A stretch of 64,000 nucleotides of DNA, taken from positions 270,377,114 through 270,441,113 of the forward strand of contig OY856188.1 in the NCBI GenBank assembly GCA_963693315.1, given 5' to 3'. This document shows, in pieces, positions 36,821 to 48,710 of this stretch. The DNA is from Diogma glabrata (Eukaryota; Arthropoda; Insecta; Diptera; Cylindrotomidae). The translations under genes and the position numbers were made by a program. The notes beneath the pieces are model-generated. The model saw only the letters and a list, made by a program, of their open reading frames with translations, was not told where the DNA came from and made no database searches. Each line of letters begins with the position of its first letter. Position 1 is the first letter of the stretch.

Positions 36821-37441
36821 CTAAATTAAAAATAAAACAAAAAAAAATTATAATTTCTTTAAATATTTAAAGTTAGTTTTCTATATATTTTTAGTTATCA
36901 TAACTATAATAATGATATAATAAAATTTTATTTTATCGACCGATTATGATATTCATATTTTATGTGTTTTACAGCAATAGAATTAGAAAGTTTTATTACT
37001 TATTTATTAGACGGATTGTATCGATTAATTTGTTGTTTTTATGAGCAGAGAATTTATTATATTTCTACATGAGGCAGTTTTGATTTATTACCAAAGTTCC
37101 TAATTGTTTACCGAACTGATTCAGTATTCAGCAGTATTTAAAGAAACAGTAACCTTATTTTACGGCGGAAGTATTCAATTAACTTAAAAGATGTAAATTG
37201 GAAGTGATCATTCTCTAAAACGTACAGTGATTTTCTTCTTACAACTGTGAAACTGATTCCCTAGACTAGTGATTTTTAAAATTAGGAAAAATAGATAGCG
37301 TACCACATTTCAAACCCAAGTTTTAAAGCCTAATAAAGTATCCTTAACATTCCCTCACCCCAGCACACAGGAAGAATAAATTAAAAAACATAGTTCCTGT
37401 AGATGAAATTATTGTTCTGGACGACCCAACGTCTGTTTAAT
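36821..37441. other. Start of intron 2
   Basis: AT-rich intronic sequence with nothing recognised. Confidence 0.5.
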
Positions 37442-38115
37442 AAACTGGTCGTTAAAAATTAAATTTTCTCAGACGCACTCTAAAAAAATTCTTTGTGGTC
37501 AAAAAACTAGGCAATTTTTTTTTAAAATCAAAAAAACACGTGCCGCAAAATAATCAAGTTGATATTTTGATAAAATCGTAGATTATTTCAAATATCTCAT
37601 AAAACCTGCAGATTTAAAAAAAAATCATATATGGATTTTTGTAGGAGATTTAATTCTCTCCAAAAAAAAGCATGTACCATTTTTTTCTTAAACGTATAGT
37701 ACTAATGATATTTTGAAAAAGAACTTGTAAATTTTCGTAATTAAATAATAATAATTGTGACAAGAAAAATCAAAATTAGTACTTTTTCGTCAAAATTTTC
37801 ATAATTTATTTTTAAGACTTTCGAAGAATTTCGAGTTTTATTTAAAAATATCATCAGAAATATACGTTTTTGGAAAAAAATTACTTGAACCTGTTTTGTA
37901 GAAAATCAAATTTCCTTCAAAAACGATTTTGTTTTTTTTAAATCTATATATTTTATGAGATATAAACGATTTAATCAAAAAATCAACTTAGATGATTTTG
38001 CGGCACGTGTTCTTTCGATTTAAAAAAAAATTGTCCTCGTCGTTTTTGGACCATAAAGAATTTTTTTTAAGGAGGCATCTTGGAAAATTTAACTTTAAAC
38101 GATCAGTCTAGTGTT
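37442..38115. mobile_element. MITE family A, copy 2
   Basis: Terminal inverted repeats of about 120 bp are shared with copy 1 at 28875. The left end reads AAACTGGTCGTTAAAAATTAA and the right end, inverted, AGACTGATCGTTTAAAGTTAA; both arms then have CTCAGACG-like text and CACGTGCCGCAAAATAATC-like text. TGTTTAAT occurs next to the left end and within 2 bp of the right end, a likely 8-bp target duplication. The interior (about 37680-37890) is AT-rich and not found in copy 1. Confidence 0.75.
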
Positions 38116-39470
38116 TAATAATTTGAGAACAGGATGGTCCGATAAATATCTCTATATTTAAAATCAGGGTAACTTTGAAATAGAATTGCAAGAAAACGGC
38201 CCACCCGATATCAAGCGTTTTATTTGCGTTGAATAGGTAAAATACTAGTTTATTGGAAAACAATATATAATAATCTTTTTGCTTACGCTGTTGAAAGTAT
38301 TATGAATTTTTTTTAAAAAAATGGCGCTGAGGCCGAAGGTTAAGATTTGGATAAAATTTCATACACAGATAGTCAATGACAAAATAAAAAACCATTTTTT
38401 GGAAATATGAAATTGCGCTCTGGGGATGACACAGAGTGGCAGCAAAGTTTTACGGGTTGGGGAAACATTAGTATCTTTGGGTACCGTCTACCGATTGCTA
38501 ACGATTGACTAAACCGATTAAAGTCATTTATATTTCATTGGAAAGGTAATTGGTAGGACTTATAAAAAAAGTTATTTAATATTTTGTAGAAATTTTTTAA
38601 AACTGTGTAAAACTTCAAAATTTTTTTCAAAGATGGCGCTGTTGAGCTACCCTCAATTTTACCGCATTTTTTCCTGAAAAAATGTTCAATTATTTCTTAA
38701 TCTCAAATAAAAATTTCCTAATGGCATAATTTATCGTTTATCGTAAATTTAAAGATAACATTTTTTCTTATTTCGAATACTTTAATTTTTAAAGATGTGC
38801 ATCTCAGGACAAAAAATTTAGTTTTGGATGAAATTCGTGATCTAACCGATCGACGCTGAAGTAGTATCTGGGTGAAATAAATAATACTTGTTGTTTAGAA
38901 TAAGTTTAAAGTGGTTAGTTTGAGAACAGGGTGCTCCGAAAGATTTAAAATTCTGTGTTAGGTAGAAATCAAATTCCAAAAAACGGTTCACCCTTCACCC
39001 GATATCAACGTTTTTATAAGCGTCGGAAAGGTAAAAAACTGGCCTTACTTAACCAACACTGTTAAAAAAATTAATAAACAAAATTTTAAAAGAGGGCGCT
39101 GTTGGTGTAGGTAAGTCAAGCATTTTTTCATTTTTTTTCATCAAAGTTCCAACCTTCTCCTAAAACATGCCGAAATTCATAGAAAGATATTGATTTTGTT
39201 CTAAAGAGTAAAGACATTAATTTTAAAAATGTATATCTTCGGTCAAACATTTTAGTTTCACAACTAAAATTTTTGACCTGCGAAGCACATTTTAAAAAAT
39301 TAATATCTTTAGAACAAAAATAAATTCTTTCTTTAAATTTTGACATGTTTTAAGGTAAGGTTGAAACCTTCATATAGCAAAAAAAATTCAAAAATTGCAT
39401 CATTGCATCAAATTGCACTTTAAAAAATTCATCTTTTAATAATTTTAACAGTGTAAGCAAAAGAATTCCT
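38116..39470. repeat. Three diverged direct units ending in an inverted piece
   Basis: Three units share a block like ACTGTTAAAA...TTTTTTAAAA(G)ATGGCGCTG at about 38286, 38600 and 39054. Each is preceded by a GCGTTGGAAAGGTAAAATACTGG-like block (38232, 38537, 39025). Before the first and third units there is TTTGAGAACAGGRTGSTCCG. The array ends at 39412-39465 with an inverted copy of the 38275-38330 text (TTTTGCTTACRCTGTTRAAA). It may be one decayed element with internal duplications. The 72-codon minus ORF at 39128-39346 is incidental. Confidence 0.6.
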
Positions 39471-39493
39471 GCATGTTTTTAAATAGTTTGATA

Positions 39494-40123
39494 AGCCGTC
39501 AATTAATAAATTTTATTCAATTTCGAAATCTATTTAATTGTGAAAATGAAATTATCTACAATGAAAGACACCAAAGTTCTTACTACTAATATTAATGAGA
39601 ATTGAGAAACCAAAAAACAATCATGAAAAAAATATTTTTTTTCAAAATAGAAAACTTTGCGTTTTTCAATATTCGAGGGAGGGACATACGCATTAGTTTG
39701 AATTTATTATTTTTTGTATAATTAAAATCGTGGTAAAAAAACAAAAATAAACCTATATTTAAATGTCAGAAGCAATTTATTTGATTGTATTGAGCTCTGA
39801 AATAAATTTTTTGGATTGTATTTTATAAATAAAAAAATCAATAATAACATTTTCGCTCTGATCATATAAAAAACAATAAATTCAAATTAATGCGCATGTC
39901 CCGTATCTTAAATATTGGCAAAAGGCAAAGGCTACTATGATTGATTTGAATTGAATTTATTTTGAGAACAAAATTATTTTTTTCATGATCGTTTTTTGGT
40001 TTCTCATTAATTAAAGTAGTTAGAACTTTGATGTTTTTCATTGTAGGTCATTTCATTTTCAAAATATCAAACAATTAAATAGGCATCGAAATTGAATAAA
40101 ATTTATTTAATTGTTTGGAATTA
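39494..40123. mobile_element. Foldback MITE, arms about 230 bp
   Basis: Left arm 39494-39722 and right arm 39863-40123 are inverted copies, for example ATTTTATTCAATTTCGAAAT at the ends and GAGAAACCAAAAAACAATC further in. The inner boundary has ACATACGCATTAGTTTGAAT against its inverse. The spacer is about 140 bp of AT-rich sequence. There is no coding capacity and no clear target duplication. Confidence 0.85.
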
Positions 40124-40224
40124 ATGGTACAAAAACCATAAAACAAAATTCCGTTTTTTTTCGTTTAACTTGTTTTACTAAAGAATTTTAAAAAAATTTA
40201 ATTTAAATTAATACATGTTACTTT

Positions 40225-40350
40225 GTCGGAAGGATAAAACTGGGTTCGTGTTTAATGAATTTTATTCTCTCGCAAATGTAAACTTTGACTTGATAAATAA
40301 AATAAAGCATTAAACACTTACTCAATAAACTACTATTACTTCGAATTAGG
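40225..40350 (-). repeat. Dispersed repeat B, copy 2 (inverted)
   Basis: The inverse of the repeat at 30725: TTTGCGAGAGAATAAAATTC on the minus strand, with TTTATTGAGTAAGTGTTTAATG on the other side. It lies 280 bp from exon 2. Confidence 0.6.
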
Positions 40351-40631
40351 AGTAAGAACTGAATTTTTTTTTTATTTTTGAAACAACGGAATAAATGAAT
40401 AAGAGTTTTAAACTCTATTTCTGTTTAAATTTCATTTAGTATGTATGTGTGACCAAAATATAACCGGCACTTTCATCCATCTAACATGAAATATTTCATA
40501 AGGTTCGCAATAGAATTTTAAAGTATTTAAAATTATTTATTTTAAAAGTATTTATTGGTCCATAGCATGGAATCAGTGTAGAAACACTGCTCTAGAGAAA
40601 AAATAATTAAAGTAACTTTTCAAAAACTTAC

Positions 40632-40763
40632 TTGTCCACTATACATAAAGTCTAAAAGCCCAGCCATATAATTACTATTTACATCAGTCATAAATAAAAT
40701 AGGATGCGTTGAAGGATTTTCTAAAAAAATACGTTGAAAATAAGGACTGCATACTGAAAGAAC
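40632..40763 (-). CDS. BTB/POZ protein, exon 2: centre of BTB domain
   Basis: A 132-bp phase-0 exon with acceptor TTTCTAG and donor CAA|GTAAGT on the minus strand. It encodes 44 residues beginning VLSVCSPYFQRIFLENPSTH and ending GLLDFMYSGQ. L-S-x-C-S-P-Y-F and D-F-M-Y-x-G are the core signatures of the insect BTB-TTK domain. It joins exon 1 (ends KIFKAHKL) as KAHKL|VLSVCSPYF, the most conserved junction in the family. The exon contains no start codon suited for initiation and was found by domain plus splice sites. Confidence 0.97.
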
Positions 40764-40967
40764 CTAGAAATAAAAAAACATATGCTATAAAAAACTAACT
40801 TTATAACTTAACTTACTTCAAAAATAAAAATATATTGTGGCGAATATTTAATTATCATTTCAATATTAAAACAAAATATTATGTTTTTGATTGTTTTATG
40901 TGTTCTGTGTTTGTAATATGGGTATACAAATTTTTAATAAAATAATTTAGCTTTTTTTTTATTTTTA

Positions 40968-41196
40968 ATTGTAAAATCCAAATTCACTCAAAATATTTTT
41001 AATAAATCAATTTTATTTAAAATAATCTTTACTACATGTTTCGAAATTCAAAATTTCATCGACAGGTATTTTCGTACAATTGTATATTGTACGAAAACCT
41101 GTAGATGAAATTTTGAATTTCGAAACATGTAGTAAAGATTATATTAAATAAAAATGATTTATTAAAAATATTTTGAGTGAATTTGGATTTTACAAT
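40968..41196. repeat. Near-perfect palindrome, arms about 110 bp
   Basis: Inverted arms centred at 41082 share ATTGTAAAATCCAAATTCAC, CATGTTTCGAAATTCAAAAT and TTTTCGTACAAT almost without mismatch; a few differences occur in the T/A-rich part near 41010 and 41150. It lies about 200 bp upstream of exon 2 in intron 1. It may be a compact MITE, or an inverted duplication. Confidence 0.93.
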
Positions 41197-41790
41197 AAAA
41201 AAAATATATTATGTTTCACTCAAGTCACTCCGGAGAAAGTTTTATTTTAATGTAGCTTTGCCAAATGAATTGATTAAGGGGTTGGATATCGATTCTAGTA
41301 AATAAAAATGCGCTAGTGCTACCAACATTTAAATAATTTATTTTTTTTTTATTTATTTCTGAAATTTGGAGTTATTCAAATGGTAGAAAAATGGTGATCA
41401 AGGCGGGGACCTAACATTTGTAGGCATTATGTGATTGTTCAAAGATTATATTATAGACTGTATTTTTATTAACAGTTTCTCGTTTCTCAAAGATTTTCGG
41501 GTGGTATCCCAAACTTTTTCGGACACTATACCTTTTATTTCATCTTTATGTGTTTGAGGGGCAAAACCCCGAAAACTTACTAAAACTCCTTCCACAACTT
41601 CACTAGAAAGCGACTATTGCCGAAGAGTATAATAAAAATAGCTTGAGGGCTGATTCTAATTGTGCTGATTTTAAGAACTTTATAAACTGCACAGTATACT
41701 ATTCGTCTAGTCACCCCCTGTCAGCTTAGTGTCTCTGTCATTGTTAGATGGAAATTTTTAGTTTAGAAAAAAATCTCAATTTCATTACAA
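41197..41790. other. Intronic sequence, nothing recognised
   Basis: AT-rich to balanced sequence without a recognised feature. Confidence 0.5.
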
Positions 41791-42012
41791 CTACAAACTA
41801 CGGTAAAGCTTATGGAACCGACAGGATCTCATTTGAATTATATAAGCATGTTTCTACAGAGCTTGTTTTAAAAATTGCCAAAGTTTTTGATAGCATTTAC
41901 TAGCAATCTATTGCTTCTGACAGCTTTAAACAGTTGATTATTTTCCTTTTGTTCTAAAACGATCGATGTCGTAGCAACTTTTCCAAAAAATAGGAGTCTA
42001 ATGGCATTTGAG
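41791..42012 (+). pseudogene. Decayed reverse-transcriptase N-terminal fragment
   Basis: The plus strand reads KAYGTDRISFELYKHVST and then, after a stop, SIASDSFKQLIIFLLF and RSNFSKNRSLMAFEN. This resembles K-A-x-G-x-D-x-I-x-x-E-x-x-K and the later P-x-x-W-K-x-A-x-I-x-P-L-x-K-x-G-D-x-x-x-x-x-N-Y-R-P-I-S-L-M of non-LTR reverse transcriptases. The fragment stops right beside the microsatellite at 42039. Confidence 0.45.
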
Positions 42013-42038
42013 AATTCAACTTAAGTAAATAGAAAATC

Positions 42039-42750
<712 letters not shown>

Positions 42751-42796
<46 letters not shown>

Positions 42797-42845
42797 TTCT
42801 CTCTCACCCTCTCTTTCTACTTCTTTCTCTCTTTTTCTTTTTTAT
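42751..42845. repeat. Second CT-rich run with TTTC interruptions
   Basis: CT repeats with CTTT and TTTTC interruptions close the compound microsatellite. Confidence 0.95.
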
Positions 42846-42937
42846 TCTCTGTTATTTGGCTTCCAGTTGAGTTTGGTATGCAGAACGGTATTTCGGTATT
42901 TCTCAGAACACTTTCCTCCAGAGTTATAGGATCAGTA

Positions 42938-43207
42938 TCAGGGATTCTGTATTTCTTGGAAATTTATTCGAATTGCTAAATTGCTAATTGTGACATCTGC
43001 CAAGACTGTTATTTTAAAACCTTCAATATGCATTGGGTTGAAAGCATCAGATATTATATTGTTGAATGCTCCCTCGATATTTAAGAAGGCCGTCAAAGTG
43101 TATTCTTTTTGCTCGAAAGAACTTTTGATGTTGCGTTTAACGGATTTATATTTAGATTGCCTGGACTTAACGCTTTTAAGATGATAAACGCGGAAGATGA
43201 ACACCAA
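42938..43207 (-). pseudogene. Decayed non-LTR reverse transcriptase, motif A piece
   Basis: The minus strand encodes KSVKRNIKSSFEQKEYTLT, AFLNIEGAFNNIISDAF and NPMHIEGF. This is the region around motif A of Jockey/LOA/R1-type pol (F-L-D-I-E-G-A-F-D-N), with the catalytic Asp changed to Asn. It is the same family type as the plus-strand relic at 33930, which reads VFLNIEG. The reading is open for 89 codons but lacks both ends. Confidence 0.7.
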
Positions 43208-43388
43208 TCAATCTTTTCAATTTTTTAGAAGCAATTATGATAGACTGATGGTTCTAAAATTTTTATGGTATTTTCCTCGCCTTTGATATGTAAACTTCGT
43301 TGAAGTCAGACCATAATGCATCTATGTATATTAGAAATATCAACGCCCGGTTTAAAAATTATTTTCAGCCAACCCAAAGTTGGCTTTA

Positions 43389-45319
43389 TAGACCGGGAGG
43401 CAGCGTTGCATTTTGGTTAGTGATTTGATGACCATTGAATTTAATTTTTATAGATAGATTAATTATTTGTGATGTAGAAAATAAGAGTCAGCCGTGTGGT
43501 TGTGGGGGAGTTTTAAACTGGTAAAAAAAACGAATTTCTAAAGTAATTTGATGCCGCTTCAAAATTTGTATGATGCATGTTTACACCATAACAATTGAAA
43601 AAAAAGTGATCAGCTGATTGGCGGATGGGGGATTATAGGTCAGCTCCTAAATATTTTATTAGCTTTTGCAGTACATTGGATAAAGGGTTGGGGGGGTCCA
43701 CCATACAACAGGTGGCTTTTTCCACAATGTTTTTTATGTTTGTTGGTAGCATAAATCATTCGTTCGGGAATGAATTTTGATGACACTTTGGAAAAAGATG
43801 CAAATATGTATGACAAGAAACTGATTAGTTTTTGAGCGATAGTGAAAAAAGTGGTGTGTGGTCCCCTAAACACCTGTTTTTTTTAAAGCTTAATAACATC
43901 TGTACCTGATAATCGAATTGGATAAAACTTGGTACATAAACATTTGGTACGGTTCACAACAGTTCTGCATCCCAACTTCCGGTTTTTCATTTCCGGTAGA
44001 AAATTTTGGTTTGTAATTTTTTGAAGTTTTTTCAGTGCCTACAATAATGAAGTGGTTATAATGAAACTTATGGAAAAAGTTTCAATTAGTGAAAAATAAT
44101 TATCTTCTTTTGGGACACATTGATTAAAGTGGTGGGGGTCCACCATACAACTGCTGACTTTTCGCACTTGGTTCTTAAAGTTTGTTGGGAGCATACAGAC
44201 TTCATTCATTAATCAATTTTAGTGACACTTTCAAACTTGGAGACTTATATGACAAAAAACTGATTAGTTTTTGGACAATATTGAGATAAGTGGTCGGGGA
44301 CCTCCCGAACACCTGCTTATTGTGTCACAATTTTTTCAATGTTTGTTTGGAGTACCAAATTTTTTTACCGGAAATGAAAAACCGGAAGTTGGGATGCAGA
44401 ACTTTTGTGAACCGTACCAAATGTTTATGTACCAAGTTTCATCCAATTCGGTTATCAGGTACAGATGTTATTAAGCTTTAAAAAAAACAGGTGTTTGGGA
44501 GACCCCTTACCACTTTGTTCACTATCGCTCAAAACTCAATCAGTTCCTAGCCATACATATTTGCATCTTTTTTCAAAGTTTGATCAAAATTCACTCACAA
44601 ACGAATGTTGTATGCTCCCAACAAACATAAAAACACCTGTTGTATGGTTGACCCCCCAACACTTTATCCAATGTACTCCAAAAGCTGATAAAATCTTTCT
44701 CTTGATACTTGAAAGCTTTTACCAACGTTTCATGATACTTGAAAGCTTTTACCAACGTTTCATGAAAATCGGTCGGTAATTGTAGGCTACAGTAGGGATG
44801 ACCTGGAAAAAAAACTTTTTAACCGGAAGTGTCAAACCGGAAGTTGGTATGCAGAAATATTGGAAATAGTACTAAAACTTTATATACCAAATGTCCATAA
44901 GATCATTTGTCGGGATTAGAAGTTATTGAAGATTTAAACTTAGAGGTGTTCGGGTGACCTCCCGTTATTTTGTCCAAATTTAAAATGAATTCAGATTTTC
45001 CATTTTCAAGTGAACCTATATCATTTATCAAAGTTTCATCAAGATCCTATGCAGAAAGGTCTTGATTATATTGCATTTTTATACTGAAGTATACGGGGAG
45101 CTGACCTATAATCCCCCATCCGCCAATCAGCTGATCACTTTTTTTCAATTGCTATGGTGTAAACATGCATCATACAAATTTTGAAGCGGCATCAAATTAC
45201 TTTACCCCCACTACTTTAGCAGCTGACCGCCAGATTTATCATCAGTTAATTAATTAATATAAATAAAAATCAACTGGCATCAAATGACTTTTTTATTTGC
45301 AACGCTGCCTCCCAGTCTA
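43389..45319. mobile_element. 1.9-kb foldback element, TTA target duplication
   Basis: Ends are TAGACCGGGAGGCAGCGTTG at 43389 and, inverted, TAGACTGGGAGGCAGCGTTG at 45319, each flanked by TTA (43386-43388 and 45320-45322). A 3-bp T-W-A duplication fits PIF/Harbinger, but the assignment is by that alone. Inverted arms run inward for about 620 bp on the left and 980 bp on the right; the difference is a block at about 44690-45090 missing from the left arm. Shared landmarks include GTGATCAGCTGATTGGCGGA and CATCCCAACTTCCGGTTTTTC. The spacer holds a further related unit. No transposase was seen. Confidence 0.8.
44701..44764. repeat. Two-copy direct repeat of about 32 bp
   Basis: GATACTTGAAAGCTTTTACC followed by AACGTTTCAT occurs twice in a row inside the right arm of the 1.9-kb foldback element. 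It is a recent local duplication. Confidence 0.9.
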
Positions 45320-45339
45320 TTAGTTTTCTGTAATCTGTA

Positions 45340-45946
45340 GTTTAGCAGTTATAACCTTATCAGATTCAGAACTAGCTAATTTGAATGGGTTATCCTGTCT
45401 AATTGTTAAGAGGATTTTGGACTCTGTCACAAGGTCCTTCGTACATTCAAACAGACGAAAGCCTGAAATTCGTACATTCACACTGACGAAGGCCTGCAGT
45501 AGTTGGAGTCAATTTTGGATGTTTTTACAAAACCTTGCGCGAGATTTCCTCTTGAACATTCCTTCTTACAGTCTCTGAGACCGTTTTGAAAATTCGGTCT
45601 AGTCTTGTAGCAGTCTAGTTCTGAAAGAAGAAAAGAGAATTGAAGTTAACAGTGATCTTTAAAGTGGTGTCTGAGCTTCTCTAGATGACATGATGAGGTG
45701 TTGACATAATTGTATATGGGCTATTTTTTTTACACCCGTGACCACAGAAGTCAGAAGTTTTGAGTAGAGTAGAGTCGTTATTGTTAATCCTACGCCATAT
45801 AAGATAACACCAGCCAAAATGATTTTGGTTATAGTGATCGCTATAGTGATCATATCGTAACCACTGTATAATTGAGATGTACGTAAGTAAGAATTAAATA
45901 TTTTTTTAGTTAAAATACAAGCCCTTAACTTTTCAAAGTTTCTCAA
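45340..45946 (-). pseudogene. Decayed non-LTR pol, thumb to RNase H linker
   Basis: On the minus strand, 45946-45659 reads ITKIILAGVILYGVGL, TITTLLYSKLLTSVVTGVKK and IMSSREAQTPL. This is similar in order to V-x-R-P-x-x-x-Y-G-x-x-V-W, then K-L-x-x-V-Q-R, then L-R-T-T-P-T-x-A-L of LOA/I-type pol. The sequence towards 45340 is stop-rich. A 31-bp imperfect direct repeat (TTCGTACATTCAMACWGACG) lies at 45440-45500. The match is partial, so the call is tentative. Confidence 0.4.
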
Positions 45947-47283
45947 GAAAAAGACTTTCTGGTTAAGAGTACGAAGCCCTGCTATTGACTTTTTAGATAA
46001 CCACGGTTACTTAATGAAAACGATGTCGGTTAATATGGAGCATTTTATCGTCATTTCAATGCCTTGGTTTCTCCCTCCATAACAATCGTGTTGCTATCTA
46101 CCTTTGATTTGGATGGCATCGCCAAGTTATTCATACGGAAAAAGCTAACATAGTTTGCGTGACGGTCATACGTACAACGAATTGCAACAACTACTTGTTA
46201 ACTCCCCAAAATGATAAAAGATTCCACTGCAAACTTTCGATTTTTGTTTGATCCAGCTTCCTCAGAAGAAAAAGCCCTATTCACGAAGGTGTAGTTGCTT
46301 TTGCGGAAGAAGTTTGGTTTATGGCCTTACCATATATGTTTAGGTATATGTTACCGAAGAAGTAATAAATCCCCCTACTACAATTGGTGAGATAAACAAA
46401 CCACTCCATGATAATAACAACGATAACCGGCCACGGAGCTTCCGTTTGGAAGCCCGACAGTTTTCATTGCACAAACGAATAATCTCAACGATTCCTTCTA
46501 GATATAAAAGTTCCCCTGGGATTTTCTTTGGTCGACTGGTGATTTAATCTCTTTCGACAACCTAGAGGGATTCACCTAGTCATTGTTTTCCCAAGGAGTC
46601 GAGGGCCATTATGTAGAGCAGGACTTATACATTTATACTAACACTATATCTAGTACCGCCACAATCTTTGAAAACTCAAGTTTTGTTCTAAGGCAAAGTT
46701 CTTAGTGGTAGATAATAACTTCTTCTCTAATCATTCCGAATAATGTTTAATCTTTTTGATTATTTTTGTCAAATTTTTCTGTTCTAAAACCGCATTTTTT
46801 ATTTAATTTTTTTCTGAATCAGCTGACCAAAAGTTACTGACGATTAGAACACTTTCATCTTAGAGACTTTCGGGTAAGATGTTACATTATACAAAATGTC
46901 TAACTTCGCACTTTCATTCGCACAATAGATTGATAGATAAAAATGAAAAGTTTCGATATTGATTAATTACAATGATCACAAACAATCAATCAAAATATTT
47001 AAAAATTTTCCTTTTTCAATCTTAACTGTGGGAACTAACTGCAACTTTAATTATTTAAATCAATATAACATTATCTTATAAACGAAACTATCATTTATAA
47101 AAAAAATTAATTAATTATTTAACATATTCTTTCGTCCAATTCACACAAACACAACTACTATAAACGATCGCCATCACATCACAATGTAAGAAGAAATGAA
47201 AAGAAATTTTTTCTCAATAATTATAATAATTATCTCAGGAAATAATTTAATTTGATTTAAATAATAATAAAATATTTTCTTAC
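45947..47283. other. Rest of intron 1
   Basis: No feature was recognised. The sequence is balanced from 46000 to 46700 (probably old transposon) and AT-rich from 46730 to the exon 1 donor. Confidence 0.5.
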
Positions 47284-48081
47284 CAATTTATGTGCTTTAA
47301 AAATTTTTCCGCCTGCAGCTATCGTAACATCAACCATTTGTCCATCTTTTTGTAAATTATGAAAACCTTTGCACATATTCCCATGAAAATTATTCCACGA
47401 TAATAGATATTGATCGATATTGTGATGTTCGTTTGCTCGATTTAAAATATCGTTTCTTGTATTTTCTATATCATTTCCATATTCTGAATTATCATCGTAA
47501 TCTGGTGTTAACTGTTGAGGTTGATTTGGCGATGGTTCCTGCCGTTTTGTTTGGCCAAAGCTATTATTATTGGTATTACTATTATTATTATTATTATTAT
47601 TAATGCTACTATTATTATTATTATTATTAATACTACTACTGTTACTATTAATGCTGTTGACGTTATTACTATTATTTGTATTATTATTTGTGTTATTATT
47701 ATTATTATTATTCGTAGTAGTATTGTTGTTGTTATTGTTATGATTATTTTTATTATTTACGCTACTATTATTATTATTTTCTAGTTTTATATTAAGTTCA
47801 TCGCTTAAGTCTGATTCACTTTTCTTTATTTTACTTTCGTGCATTAAATCTGTAATATCCATTAATGAGCCACCTGACATTGCGCCAGCACTAGCTGCAA
47901 CCGCCGCCAATGCTGACGATAGTGAATAATCTTCTTTATCATCTAATGTATCATTTCCAAACGTTTTTGTCGATGAAAATAATCGTAATGTGGGATCGTT
48001 TACTTGATCACTAAAATATAAATCCATTAACGTAAAAAATGGCCATTCTCGTCGTTTTGGTTCTTCTGATAATTTAATTGC
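47284..48081 (-). CDS. BTB/POZ protein, exon 1 visible: poly-Asn and BTB start
   Basis: 266 codons in phase 0 relative to the donor TTG|GTAAGA. The exon opens after a good acceptor, TTTATTTTCAG, as AIKLSEEPKRREWPFFTL followed by Met (48027). An upstream exon outside the window is therefore likely, with that Met as the fallback start. Order: acidic/Ser region, Ala-rich SALAAVAASAGAM, about 75 residues of Asn-rich tract, then YLLSWNNFHGNMCKGF and VDVTIAAGGKIFKAHKL, the first third of a BTB-TTK domain. The protein is expected to be nuclear, with the BTB mediating dimerisation. The BTB text recalls the mamo type of insect BTB factor from memory, but I could not check it. A BTB preceded by over 200 residues is unusual, since it is most often at the extreme N-terminus. 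Confidence 0.93.
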
Positions 48082-48464
48082 CTGAAAATAAATGAAAATA
48101 GTACAAATTATTTTTTGACTGTTATTAGTGTTGTTGTTTTGGGCTAAATGTTACTGTATGAGAATGAGGATCGATCCAAGAATACGTTTTGAAATTAAGA
48201 GAATTTTCCAAAGGTTCACTATCGATTGACAAAGAAAGGCTCAATATTTAGATAGTTTGCTTAACAGACCTCGGGGTCAATCAATATCATTTTTTGGTGT
48301 CGTGATAAAATATCACACCAAAAAATCACACACGATATAACAGCGATTATACTATAATTACTTTAATATAATTAATAATTACTTTAAAATAATTACACAC
48401 GATATAACAGTGATTATATTATATAACATAACTGTTATATAATATAATCACGTCAAAAATATCA

Positions 48465-48710
48465 AAGCGATAAAATCACACTATGCGAAAATATCACATC
48501 ACGAAAATATCACATCACGAAAATATCACATCCTAAAATCACACGCGAGAAAATATCACATACTAAAATCACACGCGAGAAAATATCACATACTAAAATC
48601 ACACGCGATAAAATATCACATCCTAAAATCACACGCGAAAAAATATCACATCCTAAAATCACAGGGAAAATATATCATATCCTAAATTCACACGCGTAAA
48701 ATATCGCTTT
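48465..48710. repeat. Tandem 29-bp repeat (TATCACA/TCACACGCG), left arm
   Basis: About eight units of the pattern AAAATATCACATCCTAAAATC followed by ACACGCGA, with shorter units (AAAATATCACATCACG) at the outer end. Confidence 0.9.

Noticed and set aside
39128..39346. 72-codon minus-strand ORF in intron 2
   Set aside because: It lies within the diverged repeat units, lacks any motif and is no longer than expected by chance in AT-rich DNA.
47515..47784. Plus-strand Ile-rich ORF of 89 codons
   Set aside because: Antisense shadow of the poly-Asn tract in exon 1.
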